From Methanoregula sp. (GTDB lineage Archaea; Halobacteriota; Methanomicrobia; Methanomicrobiales; Methanospirillaceae): DNA of 5,767 nucleotides. Position 1 is the stretch's first letter. Each line of letters starts with the position of its first letter. Under the pieces are notes generated by a model that saw nothing but the letters and a program-made list of their open reading frames with translations, ran no database searches and had not been told where the DNA came from. The position numbers and the translations under genes were made by a program. Location of the stretch: the NCBI GenBank assembly GCA_028711405.1, contig JAQTSH010000110.1:1-5767 (forward strand), in the 5' to 3' direction. Shown here in pieces: positions 1 through 5,354 of this stretch.

Positions 1-507
1 GAGCGAGGTCTGATTGAGAATTCTATACGATCTATCCCATGCCGCTTTTAATTTTAAAAGGACTAAAATTGAACGGTTCGGAACCTGAATTTGTGCTCCT
101 CGCCGGACATTTCGAAAAACCGTGTTTCCGGTAAGAATTTCAAAAGTGAATGGAACTTCCGGGTGCCCCTCGAAAGGATATTGAGTTTCCCGCGATATAA
201 AATCGAGAATAATATCTCCATGAGGAGTCTCCTTTTTAACAGTATCAGATGGATACTGGGTATGATGTTGATATCCTTCGTTGGATCTTAAGCGATCAAT
301 CAGCCATTGCTGAGTATTTCTGTCTGCTACCAAATCGATATCTACAGAACCAAAATACGGGTTGTATGCATCGACAGCCCATCCACCTATAAGTACTGTT
401 TTTGTTCTTGCGGGATCTTCGCCCGGGTTATTTATCCACGATACAATTTTCTGGAGTTCTGCAAAAGAGGCCTCAATAATTGCCGGGCCGGGATTATAGT
501 CCGGCAT
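1..507 (-). CDS. AbiEii-type nucleotidyltransferase toxin candidate (C-terminus cut off by window edge)
   Basis: The reading frame is open from an ATG at 507 to the left edge: 169 residues with no stop. It carries the signature of polymerase-beta-fold nucleotidyltransferases: a GGWAV loop at residues 41-45, GSVDIDL at 53-59 giving the metal-binding pair D56 and D58, and a strand IILDF at 99-103 whose D102 is the likely third carboxylate. A basic helix, LLKLKAAWDRSYR (150-162), follows, as in the AbiEii/AbiGii and related minimal nucleotidyltransferase families. Those proteins are toxins of type IV toxin-antitoxin pairs and are thought to transfer nucleotides to RNA or protein targets. The start is supported by a GGAG site four bases upstream, and the gene overlaps the preceding AbiEi-like gene by 14 nt, so translation is probably coupled. 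AbiEii proteins usually have 250-300 residues, so the missing part is likely the helical C-terminal half. Codon use looks more A+T-rich than in the transporter or the 4842-5345 gene, which would fit transfer. The fold is clear; the toxin role is inferred from context. Confidence 0.8.
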   Translation of the reverse strand, partial: MPDYNPGPAIIEASFAELQKIVSWINNPGEDPARTKTVLIGGWAVDAYNPYFGSVDIDLVADRNTQQWLIDRLRSNEGYQHHTQYPSDTVKKETPHGDIILDFISRETQYPFEGHPEVPFTFEILTGNTVFRNVRRGAQIQVPNRSILVLLKLKAAWDRSYRILNQTSL

Positions 508-1510
508 ACTTCTCCAACATTACATTAGTCAGGTCCATAGCACTATACCCGAGCCCGGCGAGATCAAGAAGCGTCTGGGCTGGCGACGTGATGATAATGG
601 ATTCTCTCTCACGAACATCCGTGAATACATCCCGGTCCGGGGAATAGATCACGGCGCGGATAGTGTTCTCTTTTGTTGAGCCAAAATTTTCCTTAAACTG
701 GTCGATAGTCTCCTTTTCGAGATAGAGATAGATTGCATCCTGCCGAAATGCGTAGGAGGTATACAGTCCTCCGGAGGTGTACGCCGTAAATGCGAATTTT
801 ATATGTTGCTCTTTGAGGGTCCGGCTGATTTCCTGGGCTGCGGAATGGGACCCGGAGAAATCAACAAAGATTTCCCCGACCTGTAAATTCCTCATGGGGC
901 GTTCCCATGCGACGCCATTAAGGAGGTTTTTAACGTCAGTTATTGTTACATATCCGCCATCTTTTTTCACCACATTTTGCTCACTTAACATTTCGATGAC
1001 CTTATGCGTCCAGGCGTACGATACATCCTCCTTAAGTGCAAGTTGCCGGATGGAGGTACTTTTTTCCTTGAGTAAACGCGTAATAACTTTCCAGGATTTC
1101 CAGGTACTGATGCGCATGTTGGTTGACTTATACGCTTGTCCCTTTGGTGTGCTGATTGCCCAGGGGAGTTTTATTACCCTGATATCGAGATCCCGTGCAA
1201 GTGATTCCTCCCGTGTATTGATGGTCTTTGCCGCAAGAACCAGCTGGACTGCCGGTCGGTCTGGTTTTTTCTGCCAGAGTTCTTTCTGGAGGGTCATCCG
1301 TGCAAGCGTATCGATGGTTACCGGGGTACTTTTTACTTCGATAAAAAATATCCGCCCGCTGTCCTGGAATACATGGTCCGGGCGTATTGGTAGCGCGACA
1401 GCCACTGCATCATACAGAGAACCCAGATCAACATTCTTTGCATCTGGCGGGAGACCCAGCTGATTCCGGATGAAGTCTTCTGAACTCTCCGGGTTTTCAG
1501 AGTCTTTCAT
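494..1510 (-). CDS. PD-(D/E)XK-like / winged-helix / AbiEi-like antitoxin-regulator fusion
   Basis: A 338-aa protein with three recognisable parts. Residues 10-120 resemble a restriction-endonuclease fold: P44-D45, twelve residues, then E58-V59-K60, i.e. an intact PD-(D/E)XK motif on consecutive strands, followed by VLAAK and an alanine-rich helix leading to DIRVIKLP (109-116). Residues 131-195 form a winged-helix DNA-binding segment (SIRQLALKEDVSYAWTHKVI is the helix-turn-helix). Residues 210-338 resemble the AbiEi C-terminus, including SPAQTLLDLAGLG (309-321) near the end. AbiEi proteins are DNA-binding antitoxins that repress their own operon and neutralise the adjacent AbiEii nucleotidyltransferase, which is exactly the gene that follows. 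I chose the ATG at 1510 over an in-frame GTG at 1519 because a TATA box lies about 26 nt upstream of the ATG, and the GTG sits inside a palindromic operator. Whether the nuclease-like domain cuts DNA or only binds it cannot be told from sequence. Domain calls are by eye; the antitoxin role is inferred from synteny. Confidence 0.78.
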   Translation of the reverse strand: MKDSENPESSEDFIRNQLGLPPDAKNVDLGSLYDAVAVALPIRPDHVFQDSGRIFFIEVKSTPVTIDTLARMTLQKELWQKKPDRPAVQLVLAAKTINTREESLARDLDIRVIKLPWAISTPKGQAYKSTNMRISTWKSWKVITRLLKEKSTSIRQLALKEDVSYAWTHKVIEMLSEQNVVKKDGGYVTITDVKNLLNGVAWERPMRNLQVGEIFVDFSGSHSAAQEISRTLKEQHIKFAFTAYTSGGLYTSYAFRQDAIYLYLEKETIDQFKENFGSTKENTIRAVIYSPDRDVFTDVRERESIIITSPAQTLLDLAGLGYSAMDLTNVMLEKYAGL

Positions 1511-1513
1511 AGT

Positions 1514-1597
1514 TATCACTTATTAGTGATACCTATTTAATGTTATCACTGATATGTATCGCTTTGGGGTGATAGTATCGGTATGGTATCAGTGATA
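1514..1597. promoter_or_regulatory. Palindromic operator array upstream of the AbiE-like operon
   Basis: A cluster of TATC...GATA inverted repeats. The best is a perfect palindrome TATCACT-TATT-AGTGATA at 1514-1531. A second with the same 7-4-7 geometry, TATCGCT-TTGG-GGTGATA, lies at 1557-1574 with two imperfect pairs. Short palindromes TATCACTGATA (1544-1554) and its reverse complement TATCAGTGATA (1587-1597) add further half-sites, and GATAGTATC lies at 1571-1579. The array surrounds the TATA box at 1533-1540, so a bound protein would block transcription factor access. AbiEi antitoxins are known to autoregulate by binding inverted repeats at their promoter, so the AbiEi-like protein encoded just downstream is the obvious ligand. 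The repeats are seen directly; the binding partner is inferred. Confidence 0.7.
1533..1540 (-). promoter_or_regulatory. TATA box of the AbiE-like operon
   Basis: The minus strand reads TTAAATAG here, a good archaeal TATA element. Its centre is about 26 nt upstream of the ATG at 1510, the usual TATA-to-start-of-transcription spacing in archaea, so the mRNA probably begins at or next to the start codon (leaderless). No Shine-Dalgarno site precedes the ATG, which agrees. Confidence 0.6.
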
Positions 1598-1633
1598 GGG
1601 GGAGCTGGAAAAATCCCCCTGCCGGACCATCCC

Positions 1634-1749
1634 CTCTCCAAAGCCGGCACGCCCGAGCGCCTCATTGCCGTTATCGGTGCGGGGCTGACTTTCGGGATTG
1701 ATGCGGGAGATTGTGCTTGTTGTGTAGGAGGGTTCGGCACAGATGCCGG
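1634..1749 (+). repeat. Dispersed repeat block R1, copy A
   Basis: These 116 bases align without gaps to 3512-3627 with 20 mismatches by hand count (about 83 % identity), including a perfect 29-base match (1692-1720 with 3570-3598). The strand label is arbitrary; both copies have the same orientation. Read on the minus strand in the frame of the conserved peptide (TTSTISRINPE and LGRAGFGE in both copies), 4 of 10 changed codons are synonymous, against none on the plus strand, a slight hint of former minus-strand coding. No start or ribosome-binding site supports a live gene here. Confidence 0.85.
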
Positions 1750-1919
1750 TGGTTTTTCGAGGTGCTGGTTGTGAGTGTCAAGGTGAGGAGGGCGGAGTAC
1801 TGCGATGCTGAACGAGGTCGAGCGAACATGACCGGGGGGCTCTCGTTTTCATGCACACTCAAGGGAAAAGCTCACGCTGCAATCATTCGGGTACTATGAC
1901 GGTGACCCGATGCGTAAAA

Positions 1920-3188
1920 TCAGGTTATTGGTTTTGGTGGTTTCATCAGGGTAAACGCGATGATACTACCGACGACTGCAAGCACGAGCACATACGGGAA
2001 TACTCCGATATAGGACCCCGTCGACGTCTTGATGACCCCTGCAAGCTGCGGCCCGGCAATTGCACCGGCACCGAAAGCGAGGAAGACAAAACCGTAACAC
2101 CTCGGGTAGTCCCCGGTGCCAAAATACCTGCCGGTGGTTGTCGGTGCGATGGCGAGCCAACCCCCAAGACATCCCCACAGTACAGCAAAAGCAAGGATAT
2201 AAACCGGTACGATCGGGACCTGCCACATGAGAAGCGATGCCAATGCGATCAGGAAAAAAGATACCAGAGCAGCATTCCGGGGCGTTAATGTGTCGGTGAG
2301 TACACCAAAGACGGGACGTCCGCCTCCGTTAAAGATCGCAAAAAAACCTACAAGGAATGTGGCAAGCCCTGCCTCAATGCCAACATCGGTGCCTACCGGT
2401 TGTGCTATCGAGATTGCCATGAGACCGGCAAGACAGCCGATGAAGTAACAGGTCCAGAGCCCGTAGAATGATGAGGATTTAAGCATCATGGACTGGGTGT
2501 ATTCGCAGGGTTTTTCCTCACCGGGTATCAAAGCCGGGTGCGTCCACCCTTCCGGAACCCATCCGGGCGGGGGAAATTTCAAGGGTAGCGCCAGCAGTAT
2601 CGTGAGAACAATAATCACGACACCAAAGATCGTAAACGTGTTCATCACACCATAGGCGCCTATCAACCAGCCTGCGATGTTGGCGGTAAAGAACGCGGAG
2701 AATCCGACGCCAAGAACCGTGAGCCCGACTGCAAGACCCCGCCGGTCAGGGAACCAGCGTGCTGAAACCGCCACGAGCACACTATATGCAATACCTACAC
2801 CAATGCCACCAACCACGCCAAACGTTGCGTAGAGCATCGGGACAGATGACGAAAAGGAACCCAGAAGCCAGCCAAGACCGGTCAGCACACCCCCGATGAT
2901 CGTCACATTCCGGGGTCCATAGGTGTCAATGATCCTCCCGGTGAACGGCATGGTAATTGCAAAGACTGCAAGGAACACCGAGAACGGCATCAGGATATCA
3001 TTTGCCGTTACAGCCTGGCCAAGTTCATTGGTATAATAATCCGTGAGCGGCTTGACAAAGACACTCCATGCATATATTGAACCCAGCCACAGGTTGATAA
3101 TGAGACCTGATACGACGAGCCCCCACCTCCCCTTCGCGAGGGGCATCCCGAAAAGTGAAGTTACTTCTCGTTCCGGGCTCTTCTGCAT
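1920..3188 (-). CDS. MFS transporter, oxalate/formate antiporter (OFA) family
   Basis: A 422-aa integral membrane protein with twelve predicted helices (about 23-44, 65-84, 94-112, 116-141, 152-175, 180-203, 240-262, 272-294, 304-323, 328-348, 364-386, 393-415) and a hydrophilic central loop (204-238), the normal length and layout of the major facilitator superfamily. The N-terminal GRWGLVVSGLIINLWLGSIYAWSVF region (starting at residue 20) is characteristic of the OFA family, named after OxlT, which exchanges oxalate for formate. The MFS loop 2-3 motif is present as GRIIDTYGPRNV (84-95). Helix 8 has an arginine, R291 in NGGGRPVFG, where I place the substrate-binding arginine of OxlT, but the lysine of OxlT helix 11 seems to be absent (AFGAGA, 371-376), so oxalate is not assured; another small carboxylate is equally possible. 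The start is supported by GAGGGG seven bases upstream. It is a single-gene unit; a possible TATA box (ATTTAATG, 3212-3219) is too close to leave the ribosome-binding site on the transcript, so the promoter is unresolved. Confidence 0.88.
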   Translation of the reverse strand: MQKSPEREVTSLFGMPLAKGRWGLVVSGLIINLWLGSIYAWSVFVKPLTDYYTNELGQAVTANDILMPFSVFLAVFAITMPFTGRIIDTYGPRNVTIIGGVLTGLGWLLGSFSSSVPMLYATFGVVGGIGVGIAYSVLVAVSARWFPDRRGLAVGLTVLGVGFSAFFTANIAGWLIGAYGVMNTFTIFGVVIIVLTILLALPLKFPPPGWVPEGWTHPALIPGEEKPCEYTQSMMLKSSSFYGLWTCYFIGCLAGLMAISIAQPVGTDVGIEAGLATFLVGFFAIFNGGGRPVFGVLTDTLTPRNAALVSFFLIALASLLMWQVPIVPVYILAFAVLWGCLGGWLAIAPTTTGRYFGTGDYPRCYGFVFLAFGAGAIAGPQLAGVIKTSTGSYIGVFPYVLVLAVVGSIIAFTLMKPPKPIT

Positions 3189-3511
3189 GACGTTGCCCCC
3201 TCACATAAAAACATTAAATGAAATTGAATGGTTTGTTCCTCCAGTGTTGGGATGGTGCCGGGATCGCGATGTCCCTCTCTTTTGCCTAAAGCCCCTGTCG
3301 CATGATCCTGCAGATCCGGGTTTTTTTGCAGTTTATCGTCTTATCTGATTTTCCTTTAACGCTCCGTTATTTATTCGTATCTGGAATGTTGGTGTTCGAA
3401 CGTCACGTTACCATGAACACGAGTGCACGGAAGTTATGGGGATTATATCGGGCAGATCACGGATCTCATATTCATCAGGATGACGGACGAACGGAGCGGG
3501 GAGATGGTCTT

Positions 3512-3627
3512 CTCTCCGAAGCCGGCACGCCCGAGCACCTCATTGCCGGCATCCTCGCGGGGCTGAGCCTCGGGATTGATGCGGGAGATTGTGCTTGTCG
3601 TATGGGAGGGCTCGAGGTCTATGCCGG
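3512..3627 (+). repeat. Dispersed repeat block R1, copy B
   Basis: Ungapped partner of 1634-1749 (about 83 % identical by hand count). Here R1 is followed 75 bases later by block R2, which links the two blocks in one locus. The similarity stops abruptly on the left at CTCTCC and fades on the right after ATGCCGG; beyond that a shorter alignment with a small indel can still be drawn. Confidence 0.85.
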
Positions 3628-3702
3628 GGATTTTGTCGGGGTTGTGGTTGGGGGAATGGCAGGAAGTGGTGTGGGAGACATGGTGGGATCGCATGAGGGT
3701 GG

Positions 3703-3777
3703 GCAACCAAGTGGCTGTTGTCACTGCATTGTTCACTCTTTCGGAATCGAACGCAATGCAGAACCGGGCATCACGAC
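3703..3777 (+). repeat. Dispersed repeat block R2, copy B
   Basis: Matches 5622-5695 with one single-base gap. The ends are the best conserved parts: GCAACCAAGT on the left and a perfect 22-base match on the right (3756-3777 with 5674-5695, containing AGAACCGGGCATCACGAC), with CGGAATC shared in the middle. A short CCGGG/CCCGG stem can form across the right end of this copy only. Confidence 0.8.
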
Positions 3778-3884
3778 CCGGGAACCGGAAGATTCTGGGG
3801 TTTAAAAATAGCAGGAGGATGACATTGTAAAAAAAAGAGGATTTAATACGCTGATGCTGCAAACATCTAGCTATTCCGGTCACC

Positions 3885-3893
3885 TTTTATAAG
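3885..3893 (+). promoter_or_regulatory. TATA box of hicBA
   Basis: TTTTATAAG is a near-consensus archaeal TATA element centred about 29 nt before the hicB ATG at 3918. Transcription would therefore start only a few bases before the ATG, giving a leaderless or nearly leaderless message. The AGGAG at 3901-3905 would then lie outside or at the very edge of the transcript and is probably not the working ribosome-binding site. Confidence 0.6.
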
Positions 3894-3917
3894 GCCGAAC
3901 AGGAGTATAAGGGTACA

Positions 3918-4178
3918 ATGATCCTGCAATATATTGAAAAAGCCCTTGCCCATGCACGGTATGAGATCATCAAGGATGATGAGCCCTATTACGGGGAGAT
4001 CCCGGAACTGGCAGGAGTATATGCAACCGGGAAAACCCTGGAAGAATGCCGCGCCAACCTGATGGAAGTGATCGACGGCTGGATTATTGTTCGACTTCGG
4101 CGTGGACTCCCAATTCCCCAAATAGATAATTGCACCATTGAGGAAGTCATAAGGCTGGATCAGAGTGTCAGGGCATAA
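3918..4178 (+). CDS. hicB: HicB-family antitoxin
   Basis: An 86-aa protein with the HicB partial RNase-H-like fold: YYGEIPELAGVYATGKTLEEC (residues 24-44) is the family hallmark, Y-x-x-x-I-P-E-L-x-G followed by a G-K-T-x-E-E helix start, and then the amphipathic helix ANLMEVIDGWIIVRLRRG and the PIP turn (65-67). HicB binds and inhibits the HicA ribonuclease. There is no separate helix-turn-helix or ribbon-helix-helix domain after the core, so this is the short form; if it represses its own promoter it must do so through the HicA complex or not at all. It is followed by the hicA gene with a 14-nt overlap. Family assignment is from the motif pattern and from the neighbour, and is secure; activity is not shown by sequence. 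Confidence 0.9.
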   Translation: MILQYIEKALAHARYEIIKDDEPYYGEIPELAGVYATGKTLEECRANLMEVIDGWIIVRLRRGLPIPQIDNCTIEEVIRLDQSVRA

Positions 4179-4392
4179 AATTACGCCGGTCTCATGGGCA
4201 GAACTTGTCCGGAGGCTAAAGACGTTTAGTTTTGATGGTCCGTTTCATGGCGGGAAACACCCGTACATGATCCGTGGCGATCTCGTTCTCACCCTCCCAA
4301 ATCCACATCGCACAGAAATTAGTGTGGATCTCATTGTCAGGATTCTCCGGCAAGCAGATATTTCCCGGGAAGACTGGCTGATGAGCGAGTAA
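4165..4392 (+). CDS. hicA: HicA-family toxin (mRNA interferase)
   Basis: A 75-aa protein with the double-stranded-RNA-binding-like HicA fold: TPVSWAELVRRLKTFSF (residues 7-23) forms the first helix, GGKHPYMIRGDLVLTLPNP (29-47) the strand pair, and ISVDLIVRILRQADISREDW (52-71) the closing helix. H32 in GGKHPYM occupies the place of the catalytic histidine of HicA ribonucleases, which cut mRNA in a translation-independent way. The start is a GTG at 4165, inside the last codons of hicB (14-nt overlap), with only a weak ribosome-binding site; low, coupled translation of the toxin would keep it below the antitoxin. The next in-frame ATG (4267) falls inside the conserved core, so the GTG is needed for a whole protein. 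Nothing is missing compared with the usual 60-85 residues. Confidence 0.9.
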   Translation: MSGHKITPVSWAELVRRLKTFSFDGPFHGGKHPYMIRGDLVLTLPNPHRTEISVDLIVRILRQADISREDWLMSE

Positions 4393-4464
4393 GGAATAGT
4401 ATTCCAGTTTTGGTTTTAGTCCTAGTCCTCATTGACAATACAATATAATCAGGAATTCCCCCGG

Positions 4465-4527
4465 GGGGATGCGGGGTTTTCTCGCATCGCAGGGCTTTTT
4501 TAGAATTTGAGCGGTACCAGGTGGACG
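4465..4527 (+). repeat. Dispersed repeat block R3, copy C
   Basis: Matches 5698-5758. Shared runs include TTTCTCGCATCGCA and TTTTTAGAATTTGAGCGGT, followed by CC-GGT-GACG. Its left half forms the hairpin annotated as the hicBA terminator, so the repeat supplies a transcription stop here. The right half (AGAATTTGAGCGGT) is conserved but is not part of the hairpin. Confidence 0.8.
4468..4501 (+). terminator. Probable terminator of hicBA
   Basis: GATGCGGG, a five-base loop, then CTCGCATC forms an 8-bp stem (one G-U pair) at 4468-4488. Seven bases later comes a run of six T (4496-4501). It lies about 75 bases after the hicA stop. The gap between stem and T-run is longer than in a textbook terminator; in archaea the T-run alone may be enough. 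Confidence 0.5.
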
Positions 4528-4648
4528 GTAAATACCGGATAGATTCAGTAGCAGGCGGAGTTGGTGCGAAGAGGGGGGTGCGAGTGGTTGAGGGGGTTGG
4601 AGACAATGAAACCGGCGAACTAACTTTTTGGATTAACCCGTTGATTAT

Positions 4649-4681
4649 AAAAAAAAAATGGCAGGGGATTACTCCCCCGCC
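4649..4681 (-). terminator. Strong intrinsic terminator of the 4685-5345 operon
   Basis: On the minus strand GGCGGGGGA, the loop GTAA, and TCCCCTGCC make a 9-bp G+C-rich stem with one G-U pair, followed after a single A by ten T. It starts three bases after the stop codon of the 48-aa gene. This is the clearest terminator in the window. Confidence 0.88.
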
Positions 4682-4684
4682 GTT

Positions 4685-4831
4685 CTACTGCTTTTTCACT
4701 TCCTCCGTTCCGGGCTGCTCCATGTGATCGAGTACCCGGTCCCACATGACGAGGAGACCGGGGATGATCACGTAGGCGAGCATTCCTGATCCGAGGAATG
4801 CGCCGATGATGAGTATCTCGTTGTCAACCAT
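4685..4831 (-). CDS. Small single-helix membrane protein (48 aa), unknown function
   Basis: An open frame from ATG at 4831 to TAG at 4685. The product starts MVDNEILIIGAFLGSG, has one membrane helix at about residues 6-29 (ending PGLLVMW) and a short charged tail, WDRVLDHMEQPGTEEVKKQ. No cleavage site is evident, so the likely form is N-out or N-in anchored with a 19-residue soluble tail. The gene is real on context: a GGTGAT ribosome-binding site sits five bases before the ATG, the gap to the stop of the 167-aa gene is only 10 bases, and a strong terminator follows at once. The size and one-helix layout resemble small holin-like or complex-stabilising membrane proteins, but nothing identifies it. 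Its role is presumably tied to that of the 167-aa protein. Confidence 0.75.
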   Translation of the reverse strand: MVDNEILIIGAFLGSGMLAYVIIPGLLVMWDRVLDHMEQPGTEEVKKQ

Positions 4832-4841
4832 GACGATCACC

Positions 4842-5345
4842 TTACGCGAGGGCGGTGACCGTGTCTGCCCAGGTCTCTACTTTCGCGAGGATCGCGTCGT
4901 CCGAGTAGGACGAGACGCTGAGGCGGTCGCGGGTGAAATTCACGGAGTAAATCTCGCCGTTCGGGTCGTGGCACCGGAGGGTCGCGGAGTACCCGTCAAG
5001 TTCCGGGTCATGGATGATGGTCCCGGTATGGGCGGTCGCGAGCGGGACACTTGCCATGATGACTGCGACGCCTGCGTTGAACCCTGCGATCGTGTTGTAC
5101 CGCTCCGCAGTCGAGCCGACGCTCTTTGCATCCTCGTTCTCATACACGAGCCGTGCGCTGTATGATTCTTTGGTCTTTTCCACGGGGTCGTGGTTGACCC
5201 CGGCGGTCAGGTATGCGACGCATGCAAACGGGTTTGTCGTGATGACCGACTGGACGATCACATTGAACGCCGCCACGTCTGCGATTGGGCTCGCGAGTGT
5301 GCGAACCGCTGATTTTACATTCGTGTTCTGTACGAAATCTGCCAT
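4842..5345 (-). CDS. Unrecognised 167-aa soluble protein with possible internal duplication
   Basis: I do not recognise this family. The protein begins MADFVQNTNVKSAVRTL without a signal peptide. It has alanine/valine-rich segments at 20-50 and 86-105 that are too mixed for certain membrane helices, and polar beta-like segments at 61-80 and 117-148. Two stretches look alike: HDPVEKTKESYSARLVYEN (52-70) and HDPELDGYSATLRC (112-125), sharing HDP followed by YSA-x-L, which suggests a duplicated beta unit. Cysteines are C42 and C125. Expression signals are strong: TATA box at 5405-5412, AAGGAGG nine bases before the ATG, an A-rich leader of about 37 nt, G+C-rich third positions, and a fine terminator after the second gene. 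This would fit an abundant structural protein. A virus- or cell-surface-type particle protein is conceivable, but no motif supports it. The 48-aa membrane protein gene follows after 10 bases, in one operon. Confidence 0.8.
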   Translation of the reverse strand: MADFVQNTNVKSAVRTLASPIADVAAFNVIVQSVITTNPFACVAYLTAGVNHDPVEKTKESYSARLVYENEDAKSVGSTAERYNTIAGFNAGVAVIMASVPLATAHTGTIIHDPELDGYSATLRCHDPNGEIYSVNFTRDRLSVSSYSDDAILAKVETWADTVTALA

Positions 5346-5354
5346 AGTTTGTTT

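Larger units (their letters stand above)
1511..1919. other. Intergenic region between the AbiE-like operon and the transporter
   Basis: Left part: the operator array and promoter (1514-1597), then a 6-bp stem GGGGGA/TCCCCC (1598-1619) of unknown meaning. Middle: repeat block R1 (1634-1749). Right part (1750-1919), downstream of the minus-strand transporter: no convincing gene or strong terminator; only a weak 5-bp stem CGGGT/ACCCG near 1888-1909. Short open frames on both strands in this region have no ribosome-binding site and look like chance. Confidence 0.5.
3189..3917. other. Gene-free region between the transporter and hicBA
   Basis: About 730 bases between divergent genes. It holds the transporter's ribosome-binding site at the left, repeat blocks R1 (3512-3627) and R2 (3703-3777), a strongly G-rich plus strand at about 3600-3705, an A-run at 3829-3836 and the hicB TATA box at the right. 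Long open frames cross it on both strands (for example 3302-3805 plus and 3443-3883 minus), but they have no ribosome-binding site and no recognisable domain, and their conserved part is just the R1 repeat. Confidence 0.55.
4393..4684. other. Convergent intergenic region after hicBA
   Basis: Contains the R3 repeat and plus-strand hairpin (4465-4527), a G-rich stretch at 4556-4602, and the minus-strand terminator of the 4685-5345 operon (4649-4681). No gene is supported on either strand. Confidence 0.5.

Noticed and set aside
777..1463. A 228-codon open frame on the plus strand
   Set aside because: It lies entirely antisense to the AbiEi-like gene, whose domains are recognisable; the product has no domain, odd composition (many Ser, Arg, Cys) and no ribosome-binding site.
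1598..1619. GGGGGA/TCCCCC stem as a terminator
   Set aside because: On neither strand is it followed by a T-run or preceded by a gene end; it lies just upstream of the AbiE-like promoter.
3302..3805. A 167-codon plus-strand frame with a glycine-rich second half that contains the R1 repeat
   Set aside because: No ribosome-binding site or promoter, no domain, and comparison with the other R1 copy shows no synonymous changes in this frame (0 of 10 changed codons).
3443..3883. A 146-codon minus-strand frame carrying the better conserved R1 peptide
   Set aside because: The other R1 copy does not keep a comparable frame around the peptide, there is no ribosome-binding site, and the rest is low-information sequence. 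Kept only as a hint of decayed coding.
4337..4606. An 89-codon minus-strand frame
   Set aside because: It covers the end of hicA and the R3 hairpin, has no ribosome-binding site, and its composition is that of a chance frame.
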